6,685 nt of DNA from Planctomycetota bacterium (lineage in GTDB: Bacteria > Planctomycetota > Planctomycetia > Pirellulales > UBA1268): NCBI GenBank assembly GCA_027622795.1, contig JAQBZA010000185.1, forward strand, positions 1-6,685. The letters are read 5' to 3'. The notes beneath the pieces are model-generated. The model did no database searches, was not told the DNA's origin, and worked only from the letters and a program-made list of their open reading frames with translations. This document shows positions 4,662 through 6,685 of the stretch, piece by piece (the first letter of the stretch is position 1; each line of letters opens with the position of its first letter). The translations under genes were made by a program, and so were the position numbers.

Positions 4662-6488
4662 ATGACGAATCAAGCCGACCGGCCGGAGAACACGGCGGAT
4701 CCAACAAAAAACCCCCATGGTCCCCGACCAGGCGACACGGTTCGCGGCCCACTGGCGTTTGGTCGTGAGACGGTGGAGTCGATCGTGGTGGCCTTCGCGC
4801 TGGCGCTGCTCTTTCGTGCCTTTGAGGCCGAGGCGTTTGTCATCCCCACCGGTTCGATGGCGCCGACGTTGATGGGGCGTCACAAGGATCTGGCCTGTGA
4901 TGCATGTGGTCTGACCTATCGCGTCGGGTGCAGTGCTGAAGAGGACGATCAGTCGCAGGGCCTCCGGATGGAGCTGGCGCGGCTGGAGCGGGAGGTCGTG
5001 CGGTTGCGCTCGGCCACTGACAGTTCGCTGAGCACGCCGCGGGAGCGGGAGGAGGCCCGTCGGCAACTGGCCGACCTCGAGCGGGATGGCGGGCCGATTG
5101 CCCAGCGCCGGAGTCGGCTCGACAGCAAACTCGTCGCGGCCGGCACCTGCCCCAACTGCGGCTTCCCGGTCGAACTGCTGCAGCAGCGGAACGGTGGCCT
5201 CGAGTACGACCCGCGGTATCCGTCGTTCAACGGTGACCGCATTCTGGTGAACAAGTTTGCCTATGACTTCGCGGAACCCAAGCGTTGGGACGTGGTTGTG
5301 TTTCGGTATCCGGAGGATGCCAAAATCAACTACATCAAGCGGCTTGTCGGCCTGCCTGGTGAAATCGTGTCGATTGCCGCTGGTGACATCTGGACGAGCC
5401 GCGATGGGCAACCGCCGCAGATCGCCCGCAAGCCCGACCGCAAGCTGCTGGCGATGCTGCAGTGCGTGCATGATGCCAGCCATGTGTCGTCCGATCTCCT
5501 GGCAGCCGGCTGGCCGGTGGCGTGGACCGATTGGGCGGTGGCGGAGGGAAGCGGCTGGATTTCGACCGATGATGGCCGCTCGTTTACGGTCGCGTGTGAA
5601 CCGGGCCAAGCAGCCAGCCTGCGCTATCGGCACATGGTTCCTTCCGACGAGCAGTGGGCGATGGTTCGCGCGGGCGGCTCTCTCGCCGGTGAGGCGGAGC
5701 CGACACTCATCACCGACTTTCAACCGTACAACGCGTTGGCAAGTCGGTCGCACTGGGTGGGTGACATCGCCCTCGAGACCACCCTTGAATCCCGGTCGGC
5801 CTCCGGTCGCATCGTCTTCGATCTGGTGGAGGCGGGTGCGGAGTATCGATGTGCGATCGACCTCGCGACCGGTGAAGCCACGATGGTGATGCGCGGCCAG
5901 GACGATGCCGAGCAGCCACGGGCCTCGACGCCGGTGCGGGGCGCGGGCTCGTGGACGATTCTTTTTGCCAACGTCGATGACGAATTGGCTCTCTTCATCG
6001 ATGGCCGCCGCGCCACATTCGACCGGCCGACCGGCTGGGACCAGCCAGTTGAGGATGCCACCCGCGTTGAACCGCGGGCCACGCCGGTGGCCCCGGGTGA
6101 CACGACGCCGAGCGATCTGGCGCCGGTCGGCATCACCGCCGACGGCGCGCATGTGCAGGTGTCGAGCATGCGGGTGCTGCGGGATGTCTACTACCTGACA
6201 ACGGTGCTTGGAGCGCGGGTGGGAGAGTTCTTTGAGCAGGACAGGCTCGACTTTCCCCTCGAAGCCGGCCAGTATTTTGTGCTCGGTGACAACTCGGCGG
6301 CCAGCAAGGACAGTCGGTTATGGAATGATGGCCACCATGTCGACCGTCACCTCCTGATCGGGGAGGCGATGCTTGTTTTTTGGCCGCATGCGGTGCCGGC
6401 ATCGTGGGCCGTTCCCGTGAAAATTGGCCGCTTTGAGCTGCGATTGCCCTCGTGGCCAAACTTCGCGAGGATGCGGTTTGTTCGGTAG
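4662..6488 (+). CDS. lepB: Signal peptidase I, giant form with two large inserts
   Basis: A 608-residue type I signal peptidase that cleaves signal peptides on the outer face of the cytoplasmic membrane; typical members are about 180-330 residues. A basic N-terminus precedes one membrane segment (about 38-54). Box B IPTGSMAPTL (61-70) holds the nucleophile Ser65; box C is GDRILVNKFAY (191-201); box D YIKRLVGLPGE (224-234) holds the general base Lys226; box E is GDNSAASKDSR (542-552); GEAMLVFW (567-574) closes the fold. Insert one (about 72-185) has CDAC (79-82) and CPNC (163-166) around a charged, probably coiled-coil stretch (95-155). Insert two (about 242-530) contains a lectin-like region, with WTILFANVDDELALFIDGR at 431-449 and VLRDVYYL at 505-512, resembling LamG/DUF1080 folds. 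All catalytic boxes are intact, so it should be active. It lies between the TlpA-like and LptB-like genes on the same strand. Confidence 0.95.
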   Translation: MTNQADRPENTADPTKNPHGPRPGDTVRGPLAFGRETVESIVVAFALALLFRAFEAEAFVIPTGSMAPTLMGRHKDLACDACGLTYRVGCSAEEDDQSQGLRMELARLEREVVRLRSATDSSLSTPREREEARRQLADLERDGGPIAQRRSRLDSKLVAAGTCPNCGFPVELLQQRNGGLEYDPRYPSFNGDRILVNKFAYDFAEPKRWDVVVFRYPEDAKINYIKRLVGLPGEIVSIAAGDIWTSRDGQPPQIARKPDRKLLAMLQCVHDASHVSSDLLAAGWPVAWTDWAVAEGSGWISTDDGRSFTVACEPGQAASLRYRHMVPSDEQWAMVRAGGSLAGEAEPTLITDFQPYNALASRSHWVGDIALETTLESRSASGRIVFDLVEAGAEYRCAIDLATGEATMVMRGQDDAEQPRASTPVRGAGSWTILFANVDDELALFIDGRRATFDRPTGWDQPVEDATRVEPRATPVAPGDTTPSDLAPVGITADGAHVQVSSMRVLRDVYYLTTVLGARVGEFFEQDRLDFPLEAGQYFVLGDNSAASKDSRLWNDGHHVDRHLLIGEAMLVFWPHAVPASWAVPVKIGRFELRLPSWPNFARMRFVR

Positions 6489-6518
6489 CGCCGCGAGCGA
6501 TCAAGGCTGCAGCCGCTC

Positions 6519-6525
6519 AAGGAGG
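6519..6525 (+). promoter_or_regulatory. Strong ribosome binding site of the LptB-like gene
   Basis: AAGGAGG, the fullest Shine-Dalgarno match in the window, ends four bases before the ATG at 6530. It suggests efficient independent initiation, 41 bases after the signal peptidase stop. Confidence 0.65.
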
Positions 6526-6529
6526 AGCC

Positions 6530-6685
6530 ATGCCCCTGTTGTCTGCCGAAGGGCTCGTGAAGATCTACGGCCGTCGCCGGGTTGTTGACGGCGTGGAGTT
6601 TCATGTCGAGCAGGGAGAGATCGTCGGCCTGCTCGGCCCCAACGGCGCCGGCAAGACGACAAGCTTCCGGATGACCTGCGGGCTT
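6530..6685 (+). CDS. lptB: ABC transporter ATPase, LptB-like, N-terminal part
   Basis: The first 52 codons of an ABC ATPase that runs off the right edge; LptB is usually about 240 residues. The visible part has a short aromatic A-loop strand with Tyr13, then RRRVVDGVEF, GEIVGLLGPNGAGKTTSF at 29-46 with the Walker A motif (Gly36 to Thr44), and RMTCGL. The run RRVVDGV followed by GEIVGLLGPNGAGKTT and then F-M--G is very close to the start of E. coli LptB, which powers extraction of lipopolysaccharide from the inner membrane through LptFG and the LptCAD bridge. Walker B, signature and H-loop lie outside the window, so a related export ATPase is not excluded. Its place after signal peptidase I fits an envelope-biogenesis cluster; planctomycetes are known to keep an outer membrane. 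Confidence 0.83.
   Translation, partial: MPLLSAEGLVKIYGRRRVVDGVEFHVEQGEIVGLLGPNGAGKTTSFRMTCGL

Noticed and set aside
4629..6152. 507-codon open frame on the minus strand across signal peptidase I
   Set aside because: Arg/His/Pro-rich antisense shadow of a GC-rich gene whose plus-strand product has all signal peptidase catalytic boxes; no domain is recognisable.

Overview
The window is GC-rich (mid-60s percent by eye), densely coded bacterial chromosome, most consistent with a planctomycete (Pirellula-like). The pointers are a very large signal peptidase I with two long inserts, a lipoprotein-anchored di-haem cytochrome c peroxidase with a Pro/Glu/Lys tether, and a diverged, enlarged RNase HII-like protein. 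This placement is recognition from memory, not a search. No RNA gene, insertion sequence, CRISPR array or gene-free stretch over 100 bases was seen.

Layout. A five-gene block reads leftward from about 4019 to the left edge: a small SpoU-type RNA 2'-O-methyltransferase (4019-3504), an RNase HII-like nuclease (3507-2521, sharing an ATGA stop/start overlap with the methyltransferase), a SixA-type phosphohistidine phosphatase (2480-1983), a di-haem cytochrome c peroxidase lipoprotein (1922-378), and the N-terminal third of a ROK-family sugar kinase (365 to the edge). Gaps are -4, 40, 60 and 12 bases, so read-through is plausible, but the functions are mixed: RNA processing, signalling, periplasmic peroxide chemistry and sugar phosphorylation.

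A second block reads rightward from 4000: a TlpA/thioredoxin-like, probably membrane-anchored thiol-disulfide protein (4000-4614), signal peptidase I (4662-6488), and the start of an LptB-like ABC ATPase (6530 to the edge). This block has an envelope theme: thiol chemistry outside the membrane, removal of signal peptides, and probable lipopolysaccharide export.

The two blocks diverge from a shared point where the 5' ends of the methyltransferase and TlpA genes overlap by 20 bases, so each block's control signals probably lie inside the first gene of the other. I found no convincing new multi-gene system. The most unusual objects are the signal peptidase with its Cys-pair/coiled-coil insert and lectin-like insert, the enlarged RNase HII-like protein with a possible Asp-to-Glu active-site change, and the overlapping divergent start.
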